Origin: CAVZVW01 sp963778845
GTDB taxonomy: Bacteria > Actinomycetota > Actinomycetes > Actinomycetales > Kineosporiaceae
Assembly: GCA_963778845.1 (NCBI GenBank)
Contig: CAVZVW010000009.1
Span: 186,001 to 250,000, forward strand
Reading direction: 5' to 3'
Length of the DNA stretch: 64,000 nt
The position numbers and the translations under genes are program-made. Shown here piece after piece: positions 8,295 through 15,095 of this stretch (position 1 is the first letter of the stretch; each line of letters starts with the position of its first letter). Below the pieces are notes generated by a model, which ran no database searches, was not told the origin of the DNA, and saw only the letters and a list, made by a program, of their open reading frames with translations.

Positions 8295-8974
8295 ACCAGT
8301 TCCCTCCCTTCGGCGCCCCCACGCCCGATGCGGCACCGCCGGCCGTGACCACCCACGCGGCCGCAGCGGCGCCGGAGCGCTCCCGCCGCTCGCTGTACCT
8401 CCTCGTTGGGTCCGCGGTCGCGGTCGTCGTCCTGATCGCCGCAGGGTTCCTCGCCCTGTCCGGCGGCGGCGACCCCACGCAGACCCCCGGAACAGCCCAG
8501 CCGCGACCCACCGTGACGTCGGCGTCACCGACCACGGCCACGGCGACCGCGGTGCCGAGCGCCGTCGTCGTCAACGGGCGCAACCCGTTCCTCGGAGAGC
8601 CGACGACGCCGCACGCTGCGAGCACGACGTCCTCGGCCGCGTCCGTGAACACCTCGACCGTGACGAAGACCGTCGCGGTCAGGGGCCCGACGACCACGGT
8701 GACAGGGCCGAAGTCCACCGTGACGACGACGGCGACGGCGACCAGCACACCGGTCTACGTGAGCGTCGTCTCGGTCGAGGTGGGCGGCCAAGAGACCGGC
8801 ACGTTCCTGGTCAACGGCGTGCGTTTCGTCAAGGTGCCGGATGAGACGTTCGGCGCGTCGAACGAGCTGAAGTACATCGCGACCAAGGTCGTGGACACGG
8901 TGACCTGCGCCAGCATCACCTACGTCGACGCATCGTTCGACATCTGCCCGGGAGAGATGGCCCAGGTGCACTGA
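8291..8974 (+). CDS. Unknown single-pass membrane protein of the pilus operon
   Basis: I do not recognise this 227-residue protein. It has a Pro/Ala-rich cytoplasmic N-terminus, one membrane helix (LYLLVGSAVAVVVLIAAGFL, about 36-55), a long Thr/Ser/Val low-complexity stalk (about 60-155), and a compact C-terminal domain with two Cys (TCASITYVDASFDICPG) likely to be extracytoplasmic and disulphide-bonded. It occupies the place of PilP in the Gram-negative operon order, but no lipobox or PilP likeness is visible. The start overlaps the pilO stop (ATGA), so it probably works with PilMNO. Confidence 0.7.
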   Translation: MNQFPPFGAPTPDAAPPAVTTHAAAAAPERSRRSLYLLVGSAVAVVVLIAAGFLALSGGGDPTQTPGTAQPRPTVTSASPTTATATAVPSAVVVNGRNPFLGEPTTPHAASTTSSAASVNTSTVTKTVAVRGPTTTVTGPKSTVTTTATATSTPVYVSVVSVEVGGQETGTFLVNGVRFVKVPDETFGASNELKYIATKVVDTVTCASITYVDASFDICPGEMAQVH

Positions 8975-9015
8975 CACCCCCCTGGCCCGGCCGACGCTCA
9001 TGGGAGGATCGGGCC

Positions 9016-10215
9016 ATGCTGCGCTGGCTGACCGCGGGAGAGTCGCACGGCCCGGCGCTCGTGGGCGTTCTCGAGGGGCTGCCCGCCGACGTCGAGGTCT
9101 GCACCGCTGACGTCGCGACAGCGCTGGCACGCCGCCGTCTGGGACACGGGCGTGGCGCGCGCATGAGCTTCGAGGCCGACGCCGTGAGCTTCCTCGGCGG
9201 GGTCCGTCACGGCCGCACGATGGGCGGCCCGGTCGCCGTCCACGTGGCGAACAGCGAGTGGCCCAAGTGGTCGACGGTGATGTCACCGGACCCGGTGGAC
9301 GCCGACCAGTTGGCCGAGCAGGCGCGCAACGCCGCGCTCACCCGGCCCCGCCCCGGCCATGCCGACCTCGTCGGCATGCAGAAGTACGGCTTCGACGACG
9401 CCCGGCCGGTCCTCGAACGGGCCTCGGCCCGCGAGACGGCCACGCGGGTGGCGCTGGGTGCGGTCGCGTCGGCGTTCCTCGCCCAGGCCGGGAACGTGCG
9501 GCTGGTGAGCCACACCGTGCGGATCGGCCCCGTGACGGTTCCGGACGACGCCGCGCAGCCGGGCCCCGACGACGTCCTCGCGCTGGACGCCGACCCCGTG
9601 CGGTGCTTCCACCCGGCAACGAGCGCGGCGATGGTCGCCGAGATCGACGACTGCCGCCGAAGCGGTGACACCGTCGGCGGTGTCGTCGAGGTGCTCGCGT
9701 TCGGCGTGCCGCCTGGGCTCGGCAGCCACGTGCACGCCGACCGGCGCCTCGACGCGCGCCTCGCGGGGGCGCTCATGAGCATCCAGGCGATCAAGGCGGT
9801 GGAGGTCGGTGACGGCTTCGCCACCGCCGCGCGCAGGGGCTCCGCCGCCCACGACGAGATCGAGCGCGACGGCGACGGGCTGATCCGGCGCCGCACGGGT
9901 CGCTCCGGCGGGACCGAGGGTGGGATGAGCACGGGGGAGGTGCTGCGCGTGCGCGCGGCGATGAAGCCGATCTCGACGGTCCCCCGCGCCCTGGACACCG
10001 TCGACGTCGCCACCGGGGAACCGGCCGTGGCGATCAACCAGCGTTCGGACGTCTGCGCCGTCCCGGCGGCCGGCGTGGTGGCCGAGGCCATGGTGGCGCT
10101 CGTGCTCGCCGAGGCGCTGGTGGAGAAGTTCGGCGGGGACTCGGTGGGCGAGACCGCGCGCAACCTCAGGGCCTACCTCGACGTCATGCCACCGCTCCTG
10201 CGGACGACCCGGTGA
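9016..10215 (+). CDS. aroC: Chorismate synthase
   Basis: Converts 5-enolpyruvylshikimate-3-phosphate to chorismate using reduced FMN, the last shikimate step. Of 399 residues, a normal length. Signature motifs are present: GESHGPALVGVLEGLP (residues 8-23), GHGRGARMSFEADAV (about 44-58), RSGGTEGGMSTGEVLRVRAA (about 302-321) and the NQRSDVCAVPAAGVV segment. GGGAGGA lies upstream of the ATG. It heads aroC-aroK-aroB-aroQ, all in the same direction. Confidence 0.97.
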   Translation: MLRWLTAGESHGPALVGVLEGLPADVEVCTADVATALARRRLGHGRGARMSFEADAVSFLGGVRHGRTMGGPVAVHVANSEWPKWSTVMSPDPVDADQLAEQARNAALTRPRPGHADLVGMQKYGFDDARPVLERASARETATRVALGAVASAFLAQAGNVRLVSHTVRIGPVTVPDDAAQPGPDDVLALDADPVRCFHPATSAAMVAEIDDCRRSGDTVGGVVEVLAFGVPPGLGSHVHADRRLDARLAGALMSIQAIKAVEVGDGFATAARRGSAAHDEIERDGDGLIRRRTGRSGGTEGGMSTGEVLRVRAAMKPISTVPRALDTVDVATGEPAVAINQRSDVCAVPAAGVVAEAMVALVLAEALVEKFGGDSVGETARNLRAYLDVMPPLLRTTR

Positions 10216-10234
10216 CCGAGCCTGGCGTGGGCCC

Positions 10235-10861
10235 GTGACTCCTCCTGAAGCCGACCCGGTGAGCCGGCCCGAGGCCGAACCCGTGACTGCGCCCGAGGCC
10301 GACCCGGTGAGCCGGCCAGGTGCGCGCCCCGTCGTGGTGCTCGTCGGGCCGCCCGGGGCCGGCAAGTCGACCGTGGCCGCGGTGCTCGCCCGCCGGCTGG
10401 GGGTGAGGTCGCGCGACACCGACTCCGACGTCGAGGCGGCAGCCGGAGCAAGCGTCGCGGACATCTTCGTCGAACGGGGCGAGCAGGCGTTCCGCGCGCT
10501 CGAGCGCGCGGCGGTGGTGGCCGCCCTCGCCGAGCACGAGGGAGTCCTCGCTCTCGGCGGGGGCTCGGTGATGGACGCGCGCACGGAGGCTGCACTGCAG
10601 GGTCACACCGTGGTGTTCCTCGACGTCGGGGTGTCCGACGCCGCGCGGCGCGTGGGGCTCAACCGTGACCGTCCACTGCTCGTCGGCAACCCGCGCGCCC
10701 AGTGGGTGGCGCTCATGCGGCAGCGCCGCCCGGTCTACGAGCGCGTCGCCAAGGCCGTCGTGGCCACCGACGGGCGCACCCCGGAGGAGGTGGCCGACGC
10801 GGTCGAGGCCGCCCTGGGCTCGGTCGCCGGGTGGACGGGCCGCGGGCACGGCGTCGGGTGA
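10235..10861 (+). CDS. aroK: Shikimate kinase
   Basis: Phosphorylates shikimate with ATP. Of 208 residues; the kinase core begins near residue 31 with P-loop GPPGAGKST (about 37-45), then RDTDSDVE (about 60-67, shikimate-binding Asp) and GGGSVMD (about 108-114). The family is about 170 residues, so the first 30 are extra: they are three 8-residue repeats (EADPVSRP, EAEPVTAP, EADPVSRP) encoded by 24-bp units. A start within or after the repeat (GTG 10259, 10283 or 10307) would give a normal length, so the true start is uncertain. The stop overlaps the aroB GTG. Confidence 0.93.
   Translation: MTPPEADPVSRPEAEPVTAPEADPVSRPGARPVVVLVGPPGAGKSTVAAVLARRLGVRSRDTDSDVEAAAGASVADIFVERGEQAFRALERAAVVAALAEHEGVLALGGGSVMDARTEAALQGHTVVFLDVGVSDAARRVGLNRDRPLLVGNPRAQWVALMRQRRPVYERVAKAVVATDGRTPEEVADAVEAALGSVAGWTGRGHGVG
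10247..10318 (+). repeat. 24-bp tandem repeat, three copies
   Basis: Three in-frame 24-bp units (10247-10270, 10271-10294, 10295-10318) at the 5' end of aroK encode the 8-residue repeat EA(D/E)PV(S/T)xP. Confidence 0.8.
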
Positions 10862-11961
10862 CGACCAGCCGCGTGGTCAGGGTCGGGTCGGGCACGCCCG
10901 GGGAACCGGCGTCGCCGCCCGACTACGACGTCGTGATAGGTCGCGACCTGGCGGCGCAGGTCCCGGTGCTGGTCGGGGACCGCGCCCGCCGGGTGCTCGT
11001 CGTGCACGCCGCAGCGGTCCGGGACGCGGTGGCGACGGTGTCGCGCCACCTGCACGCCGCGGGTCTGCAGGTGGTGGCTCTGGAGCCGCCCGACGGCGAG
11101 GCGGCCAAGACGGCGGCCATTCTCGAACGCGGTTGGGGCGTGCTCGGCCGCGCGGGGTTCACGCGCACCGACGTCGTGGTCGGCGTGGGCGGGGGCGCCG
11201 TCACCGACCTCGCCGGGTTCCTGGCGGCCACGTGGCTGCGCGGCGTGCCGGTCGTGCAGGTGCCGACGACTTTGCTGGGCATGGTGGACGCCGCTGTCGG
11301 CGGCAAGACCGGGATCAACACCGCGGAGGGCAAGAACCTCGTGGGGGCGTTCCATCCGCCGGCCGGGGTCCTGTGCGACCTGGACCACCTGAGCACCCTG
11401 CCGCGGGCCGACCTGATGGCGGGCATGGCCGAGGTGGTCAAGTGCGGGTTCATCGCCGACCCGGGCATCCTCGACGCGGTCGAGGCCGACCCGGCCGCCG
11501 CCACGGACTGCCAGGGCCTGCTCCTGCCCGACCTGGTCGAGCGCAGCATCGCCGTCAAGGCCCGCGTGGTGAGCGCGGACCTGAAGGAGTCCGGCCTGCG
11601 CGAGGTGCTCAACTACGGCCACACGTTCGGCCATGCCGTCGAGCAGGTCGAGGGCTACAGCTGGCGTCACGGGGAAGCGGTGAGCGTCGGGATGGTCTTC
11701 GCGGCCGAGCTCGGCCGGCTCGCAGGGCGTCTGGACGACGCGGCCGTCGGTCGGCACCGCGTCGTCCTCGAAGCTCTGGGACTACCGCTCACGTACCGGG
11801 GGGACCGCTGGCCCCAGCTGCTCGTGGCGATGTCGCGGGACAAGAAGGCGCGCGGGGCGTCCCTGCGGTTCGTCGTGCTGAGCGGGGTGGGCCGACCGGA
11901 GCGGCTGGAGGACCCGCCTGTGCGGCTGCTCGAGCAGGCGTACGCCGCCGTGAGCGGCTGA
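10858..11961 (+). CDS. aroB: 3-Dehydroquinate synthase
   Basis: NAD- and metal-dependent cyclisation of DAHP to 3-dehydroquinate. Of 367 residues, a normal length. NAD-binding GVGGGAVTDLAGFLAATW (residues about 109-126), PTTLLGMVDAAVGGKTGIN (about 137-155, with the catalytic Lys), MAGMAEVVKCGF (metal Glu) and NYGHTFGHAVE (about 250-260, metal His) are all present. GTG 10858 overlaps the aroK stop (GTGA). Confidence 0.97.
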   Translation: MTTSRVVRVGSGTPGEPASPPDYDVVIGRDLAAQVPVLVGDRARRVLVVHAAAVRDAVATVSRHLHAAGLQVVALEPPDGEAAKTAAILERGWGVLGRAGFTRTDVVVGVGGGAVTDLAGFLAATWLRGVPVVQVPTTLLGMVDAAVGGKTGINTAEGKNLVGAFHPPAGVLCDLDHLSTLPRADLMAGMAEVVKCGFIADPGILDAVEADPAAATDCQGLLLPDLVERSIAVKARVVSADLKESGLREVLNYGHTFGHAVEQVEGYSWRHGEAVSVGMVFAAELGRLAGRLDDAAVGRHRVVLEALGLPLTYRGDRWPQLLVAMSRDKKARGASLRFVVLSGVGRPERLEDPPVRLLEQAYAAVSG

Positions 11962-11988
11962 GGTGTCTCGGCGAGATCGCCGGCTCGC

Positions 11989-12000
11989 TACCCTCGCGTC
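11989..12000 (+). promoter_or_regulatory. Probable leaderless promoter of aroQ
   Basis: A TACCCT -10 hexamer at 11989-11994 sits six bases before the aroQ ATG, so transcription should begin at or next to the A of the start codon. No Shine-Dalgarno sequence is present, consistent with a leaderless mRNA, common in actinobacteria. Confidence 0.6.
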
Positions 12001-12450
12001 ATGACGCGCGTGCTCGTCCTCAACGGCCCCAACCTCGGGCGGCTCGGGGCTCGCGAGCCGGAGGTGTACGGGCACGAGACGATGGAGGACCTCGCCGCGG
12101 CGTGCCAGGCCGCCGCCGCCCCGCTCGGGCTGAGCGTCGAGGTACGGCAGACCGACGACGAGGCGACGCTGGTCGGCTGGCTGCATGAAGCCGTCGACTC
12201 CCGCAGCCCGGTGGTGCTGAACCCGGCCGCGTTCACGCACTACTCCTACGCGGTGCGCGACGCGTGCGCCCAGGTCAGCCAGGCCGGGCTCGTGCTCGTG
12301 GAGGTGCACCTGTCCAACCCCGCCGCGCGCGAGGCGTTCCGGCACTACAGCACGGTGGCCGGTGTCGCGACCGGCACGATCGCCGGGTTCGGGATCGACA
12401 GCTACGGGCTCGCCCTCCAGGCCGTCGCGCGCCTGCTGCCGCCGGGCTGA
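12001..12450 (+). CDS. aroQ: Type II 3-dehydroquinate dehydratase
   Basis: Dehydrates 3-dehydroquinate to 3-dehydroshikimate; a dodecameric type II enzyme. Of 149 residues. LNGPNLGRLGAREPEVYG (residues 6-23, with catalytic Arg and Tyr in the flexible lid), VLNPAAFTHYSYAVRDA (about 72-88) and EVHLSNPAAREAFRH (about 101-115, catalytic His) are typical. No SD is visible; a -10 box six bases upstream suggests a leaderless start at the ATG. Confidence 0.97.
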   Translation: MTRVLVLNGPNLGRLGAREPEVYGHETMEDLAAACQAAAAPLGLSVEVRQTDDEATLVGWLHEAVDSRSPVVLNPAAFTHYSYAVRDACAQVSQAGLVLVEVHLSNPAAREAFRHYSTVAGVATGTIAGFGIDSYGLALQAVARLLPPG

Positions 12451-12521
12451 CGGCGGCCGTGGCGAGGCCGGGAGGAGGGCCCGCGGCGCGAGATAGCATG
12501 GGAGGCTCCCACCAGCCATTC

Positions 12522-12538
12522 GGCGCCTGCCAGGCGCC
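12522..12538 (+). other. Inverted repeat in efp leader
   Basis: GGCGCCTG and CAGGCGCC are separated by one base, 26 bases before the efp start. It could fold into a hairpin in the efp 5' UTR or be a dimeric protein site. Its function is unknown. Confidence 0.5.
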
Positions 12539-12564
12539 CCCGATGCATGCAAGGACGATGTCGC

Positions 12565-13125
12565 GTGGCGACCACCAACGACCTGAAGAACGGTCTCGTG
12601 CTCAACCTGGACGGCCAGCTCTGGGCCGTCGTGGACTTCCAGCACGTCAAGCCCGGCAAGGGCGGCGCCTTCGTGCGCACCAAGCTGAAGAACGTGCTCT
12701 CCGGCAAGGTCGTGGACAAGACGTTCAACGCCGGCACGAAGGTCGACACCGCGACGGTGGACAAGCGGGACATGCAGTTCCTGTACAAGGACGGCGCCGA
12801 CTTCGTCTTCATGGACACGAGCACCTACGACCAGATCCAGGTCGGTGAGGCGGTGGTCGGCGACGCCTCGCACTTCCTGCTGGAGAACCAGGACGCCATC
12901 GTGGCCGTGCACGAGGGGTCCCCGCTCTACATCGAGCTCCCGGCGGCGGTCGTGCTCGAGATCACCTACACCGAGCCGGGCGTGCAGGGCGACCGCTCGA
13001 CTGGCGGCACGAAGCCGGCCACCGTCGAGACGGGCTACGAGATCCAGGTGCCGCTGTTCCTCGAGACCGGCACCCGCGTCAAGGTCGACACCCGCTCGGG
13101 GGAGTACCTCGGCCGCGTCAGCTGA
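12565..13125 (+). CDS. efp: Translation elongation factor P
   Basis: Binds ribosomes stalled at polyproline stretches and promotes peptide bond formation. Of 186 residues from GTG 12565, the usual length; AAGGA lies at 12551-12555. The N-terminal domain carries the loop tip KPGKGGAFVRTKLKN (residues about 29-43), where the tip Lys is modified in many bacteria. The OB domains and the C-terminal signature (PLFLETGTRVKVDTRSGEYL) are intact. An ATG at 12547 would add six unconserved residues. Several proteins here have Pro runs (for example at 59125), so EF-P should matter. Confidence 0.96.
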   Translation: MATTNDLKNGLVLNLDGQLWAVVDFQHVKPGKGGAFVRTKLKNVLSGKVVDKTFNAGTKVDTATVDKRDMQFLYKDGADFVFMDTSTYDQIQVGEAVVGDASHFLLENQDAIVAVHEGSPLYIELPAAVVLEITYTEPGVQGDRSTGGTKPATVETGYEIQVPLFLETGTRVKVDTRSGEYLGRVS

Positions 13126-13158
13126 CGCCGCGGGCGGGCCAGGCGCCGTCCAGCGGAC

Positions 13159-13230
13159 TCCCAGGAGGCACCTCAGAAGGCGCCTCAGGCGGCGTGTCAG
13201 AAGGCCTCTCAGAAGGCGTCTCAGAAGGGC
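13159..13230 (+). repeat. 12-bp tandem repeat, six copies, before nusB
   Basis: Six degenerate 12-bp units (consensus CTCAGAAGGCGT, phase variable) fill most of the efp-nusB gap and end ten bases before the nusB start. The AGAAGG core repeats a Shine-Dalgarno-like sequence. Confidence 0.8.
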
Positions 13231-13239
13231 AGGACCACG

Positions 13240-13650
13240 GTGGGGGCACGCAGCAAGGCCCGCAAGCGCGCGCTGGACCTCCTGTTCGAGGCCGACCAGC
13301 GGGGCCTCGACCCGGGCGCGGTGCTGGCCGACCGGGTGGCGGCCGCCGACCCGCCGGTGCCTGGGTACGCCGTGGACATCGTCGAGGGCGTGAACGCGCA
13401 CCGCGAACGCATCGACGAGCTGCTCAGCACGTACGCCCAGGGCTGGACCCTCGCACGCATGCCGGGAGTCGACCGCACGGTCCTGCGGATGGGGGCGTGG
13501 GAGCTGCTGTGGAACGACGAGGTGCCCGACGCCGTCGCGATCGACGAGGCCGTGGAGCTGGCGAGGTCGCTGTCGACCGAGGACTCGCCCGCCTTCGTCA
13601 ACGGCCTGCTCGCGCGACTGCTCGAGGTCAAGGCCTCAGTCGCCGACTGA
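13240..13650 (+). CDS. nusB: Transcription antitermination factor NusB
   Basis: RNA-binding factor that, with NusE, loads on boxA of rRNA leaders and supports antitermination. Of 136 residues, all-helical: RSKARKRALDLLFEADQRG (residues 4-22) is the family N-terminus, and PDAVAIDEAVELAR with FVNGLLARLLE the C-terminal core. The GTG follows a run of AGAAGG repeats and AGAAGGGCAGGA, which can serve as the ribosome site. Coding sequence ends inside a 15-bp repeat. The efp-nusB pairing is usual. Confidence 0.95.
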   Translation: MGARSKARKRALDLLFEADQRGLDPGAVLADRVAAADPPVPGYAVDIVEGVNAHRERIDELLSTYAQGWTLARMPGVDRTVLRMGAWELLWNDEVPDAVAIDEAVELARSLSTEDSPAFVNGLLARLLEVKASVAD

Positions 13651-13716
13651 GTGCCGGCCGACTGGGTGCCGGCCGACTGGGTGCCGCCGGACTGGGTGCT
13701 CGCCGACTGAGGCCGG
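13642..13716. repeat. 15-bp tandem repeat, five copies, over nusB stop
   Basis: Five units of about GCCGACTGGGTGCCG run from the last codons of nusB into the space before convergent bldD. The first unit contains the nusB stop, and the last regains a TGA. Copies 2 and 3 are identical. Confidence 0.85.
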
Positions 13717-13721
13717 TGCCG

Positions 13722-14219
13722 TCAGTCCTCCGCGGCGACCGCGCGGCGGGCGTCGGCGTTGAGCACGCCCCACGTGATGAGCTGCTCGGCCAGCACCGTC
13801 CAGGGCACGTCGTAGATGACGGCGAGCGTGCGCAGGTCGTCGGTGCGGATCGAGAGCACCTTGCCGTTGTAGTCGCCCCGCTGGCCCTGGATCGTCGCCG
13901 CGTAGCGTGCCAGCGGGCCCGCCTTCTCGGCCGGGACCGACTGCAGGCGCTCGAGGTCGAGCACGAGCTTCGGCGGGGGTTCGCTGCTGCCGGTGGGAGC
14001 GGCGTCGGGCAGGAGCGCCTGCACGGGCACGCCGTAGAAGTCGGCGAGCTCGGCGAGCCGCTGGACCGTGACGGCGCGGTCGCCGCGCTCGTAGGAGCCG
14101 ACCACCACCGCCTTCCAGCGACCTTCGGACTTCTCCTCGACACCGTGAAGGGAGAGCCCTTGCTGGGTACGGATCGCCCGTAAGCGTGCGCCTAACGCCC
14201 GGGCGTAGTCGGAGGCCAT
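13722..14219 (-). CDS. bldD: Developmental regulator BldD, c-di-GMP binding
   Basis: Transcription factor that in Streptomyces dimerises on tetrameric c-di-GMP and represses development genes. Of 165 residues. The N-terminal helix-turn-helix spans about 1-75 (ARLRAIRTQQGLSLHGVEEK...VVVGSYERGDRAVTV). The C-terminal domain has RGD, then eight residues, then RTDD (about residues 121-135), matching the BldD c-di-GMP signature RXD-X8-RXXD. The ATG at 14219 gives the family length and lies seven bases from a -10 box, so the mRNA is probably leaderless. A BldD-like operator overlaps that promoter. Micrococcales do not sporulate, so the regulon must differ from that of Streptomyces. Confidence 0.95.
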   Translation of the reverse strand: MASDYARALGARLRAIRTQQGLSLHGVEEKSEGRWKAVVVGSYERGDRAVTVQRLAELADFYGVPVQALLPDAAPTGSSEPPPKLVLDLERLQSVPAEKAGPLARYAATIQGQRGDYNGKVLSIRTDDLRTLAVIYDVPWTVLAEQLITWGVLNADARRAVAAED

Positions 14220-14255
14220 GGGGGGATGGTTACGGAGAGTTACCCCTCCCGTCAA
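14220..14255 (-). promoter_or_regulatory. bldD promoter with BldD-box
   Basis: On the minus strand, TTGACG (14255-14250) and TAACCA (14232-14227) are 17 bases apart, and the -10 ends seven bases before the bldD ATG. On the plus strand, 14229-14243 reads GTTACGGAGAGTTAC, fitting the BldD consensus nTnACnC(A/T)GnGTnAn at all but one fixed position. The site covers the -10 and spacer, where binding would block transcription; BldD is a known autorepressor. Confidence 0.65.
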
Positions 14256-14327
14256 GCCGCAACGCCGAATTCGTCCGTGTCGCACCCCCGTTGGTGCAAC
14301 ACGCCCGGCGTTTCCGCCTCCCCACGA

Positions 14328-14355
14328 CTTACGCCTGGTCACCGAATGGTAACGT
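14328..14355 (+). promoter_or_regulatory. Probable pyr operon promoter
   Basis: TAACGT at 14350-14355 is a plausible -10; CTTACG at 14328-14333, 16 bases upstream, a weak -35. Transcription from about 14362 would give a leader of about 77 bases carrying the PyrR loop. A second partial BldD-like palindrome (TTACGCCTGGTCA, 14329-14341) lies between the hexamers, with two central mismatches. Confidence 0.45.
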
Positions 14356-14405
14356 TCGCCGCGACCGGCAGCGGCTGACCGCAGCCCGGCCGACCGTCCT
14401 TTAAC

Positions 14406-14427
14406 GACCCGTCCTGAGAGGCGGGGA
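14406..14427 (+). promoter_or_regulatory. PyrR-binding RNA loop at pyrR ribosome site
   Basis: CCCG (14408-14411) and CGGG (14422-14425) enclose TCCTGAGAGG. The segment CGTCCTGAGAGGCG matches 12 of 14 positions of the PyrR-binding consensus ARUCCNGNGAGGYU. It abuts the SD GGAAGGAGG (14425-14433), so UMP-bound PyrR would mask the ribosome site. Translational repression of this kind is known for mycobacterial pyrR. Confidence 0.8.
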
Positions 14428-14438
14428 AGGAGGCAGGC

Positions 14439-15095
14439 ATGACTTCTGCACGCCCGCGAGCGGTGACCGAACCCCCGCCGCAGCCGACACCCGACACCCC
14501 CGACGTGGTCGCCACCACGACGCGCACCGTCCTGGAGCCGGCCGAGATCGGCCGGGCCCTCACCCGGATCGCGCACGAGATCCTCGAGCACAACCACGGC
14601 GCGGAGGGGCTGGTGCTGCTCGGGATCCCGACACGCGGTGTGCCCCTGGCCCGCCGGCTCGGCGAGCGGCTGAAGGACATCGAGGGTGTGACGGTCCCCG
14701 TCGGCGCCCTGGACGTGACCATGCACCGCGACGACCTGCGGCGCCAGCCGGTGCGCGCGATCGCGGCCACCCGGCTGCCCGACGGCGGCGTCGACGAGCG
14801 GGTCGTCGTCCTCGTGGACGACGTGCTCTACTCCGGGCGCACGATCCGTGCCGCGCTCGACGCGCTGTCCGACCTCGGCCGCCCGCGCGCCGTCCGCCTG
14901 GCCGTGCTGGTCGACCGCGGCCATCGCGAGCTGCCGATCCGCGCGGACCACGTGGGGAAGAACCTTCCGACGTCGAGCAGCGAGCGGGTGCGCGTGCTGC
15001 TGGAGGAGGTCGACGGGCAGGACGCCGTCCTCATCGCCGGGGGCCGTGTCGCCGCACCGGGGCCTGGTTCCTCCGACCCGAGCCGGGGTGCCTGA
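14439..15095 (+). CDS. pyrR: PyrR regulator / uracil phosphoribosyltransferase
   Basis: RNA-binding regulator of the pyr operon with uracil phosphoribosyltransferase activity. Of 218 residues, including a Pro/Thr-rich N-terminal extension of about 25. The PRPP loop is VVVLVDDVLYSGRTIRAAL (residues about 124-142), with GIPTRGVPLARRL (about 65-77) as the family signature and RAIAATRLPDGG following the RNA-binding basic face. GGAAGGAGG precedes the ATG. It is the first gene of an eight-gene operon, and its leader carries its own binding loop. The stop overlaps the pyrB ATG. Confidence 0.96.
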   Translation: MTSARPRAVTEPPPQPTPDTPDVVATTTRTVLEPAEIGRALTRIAHEILEHNHGAEGLVLLGIPTRGVPLARRLGERLKDIEGVTVPVGALDVTMHRDDLRRQPVRAIAATRLPDGGVDERVVVLVDDVLYSGRTIRAALDALSDLGRPRAVRLAVLVDRGHRELPIRADHVGKNLPTSSSERVRVLLEEVDGQDAVLIAGGRVAAPGPGSSDPSRGA

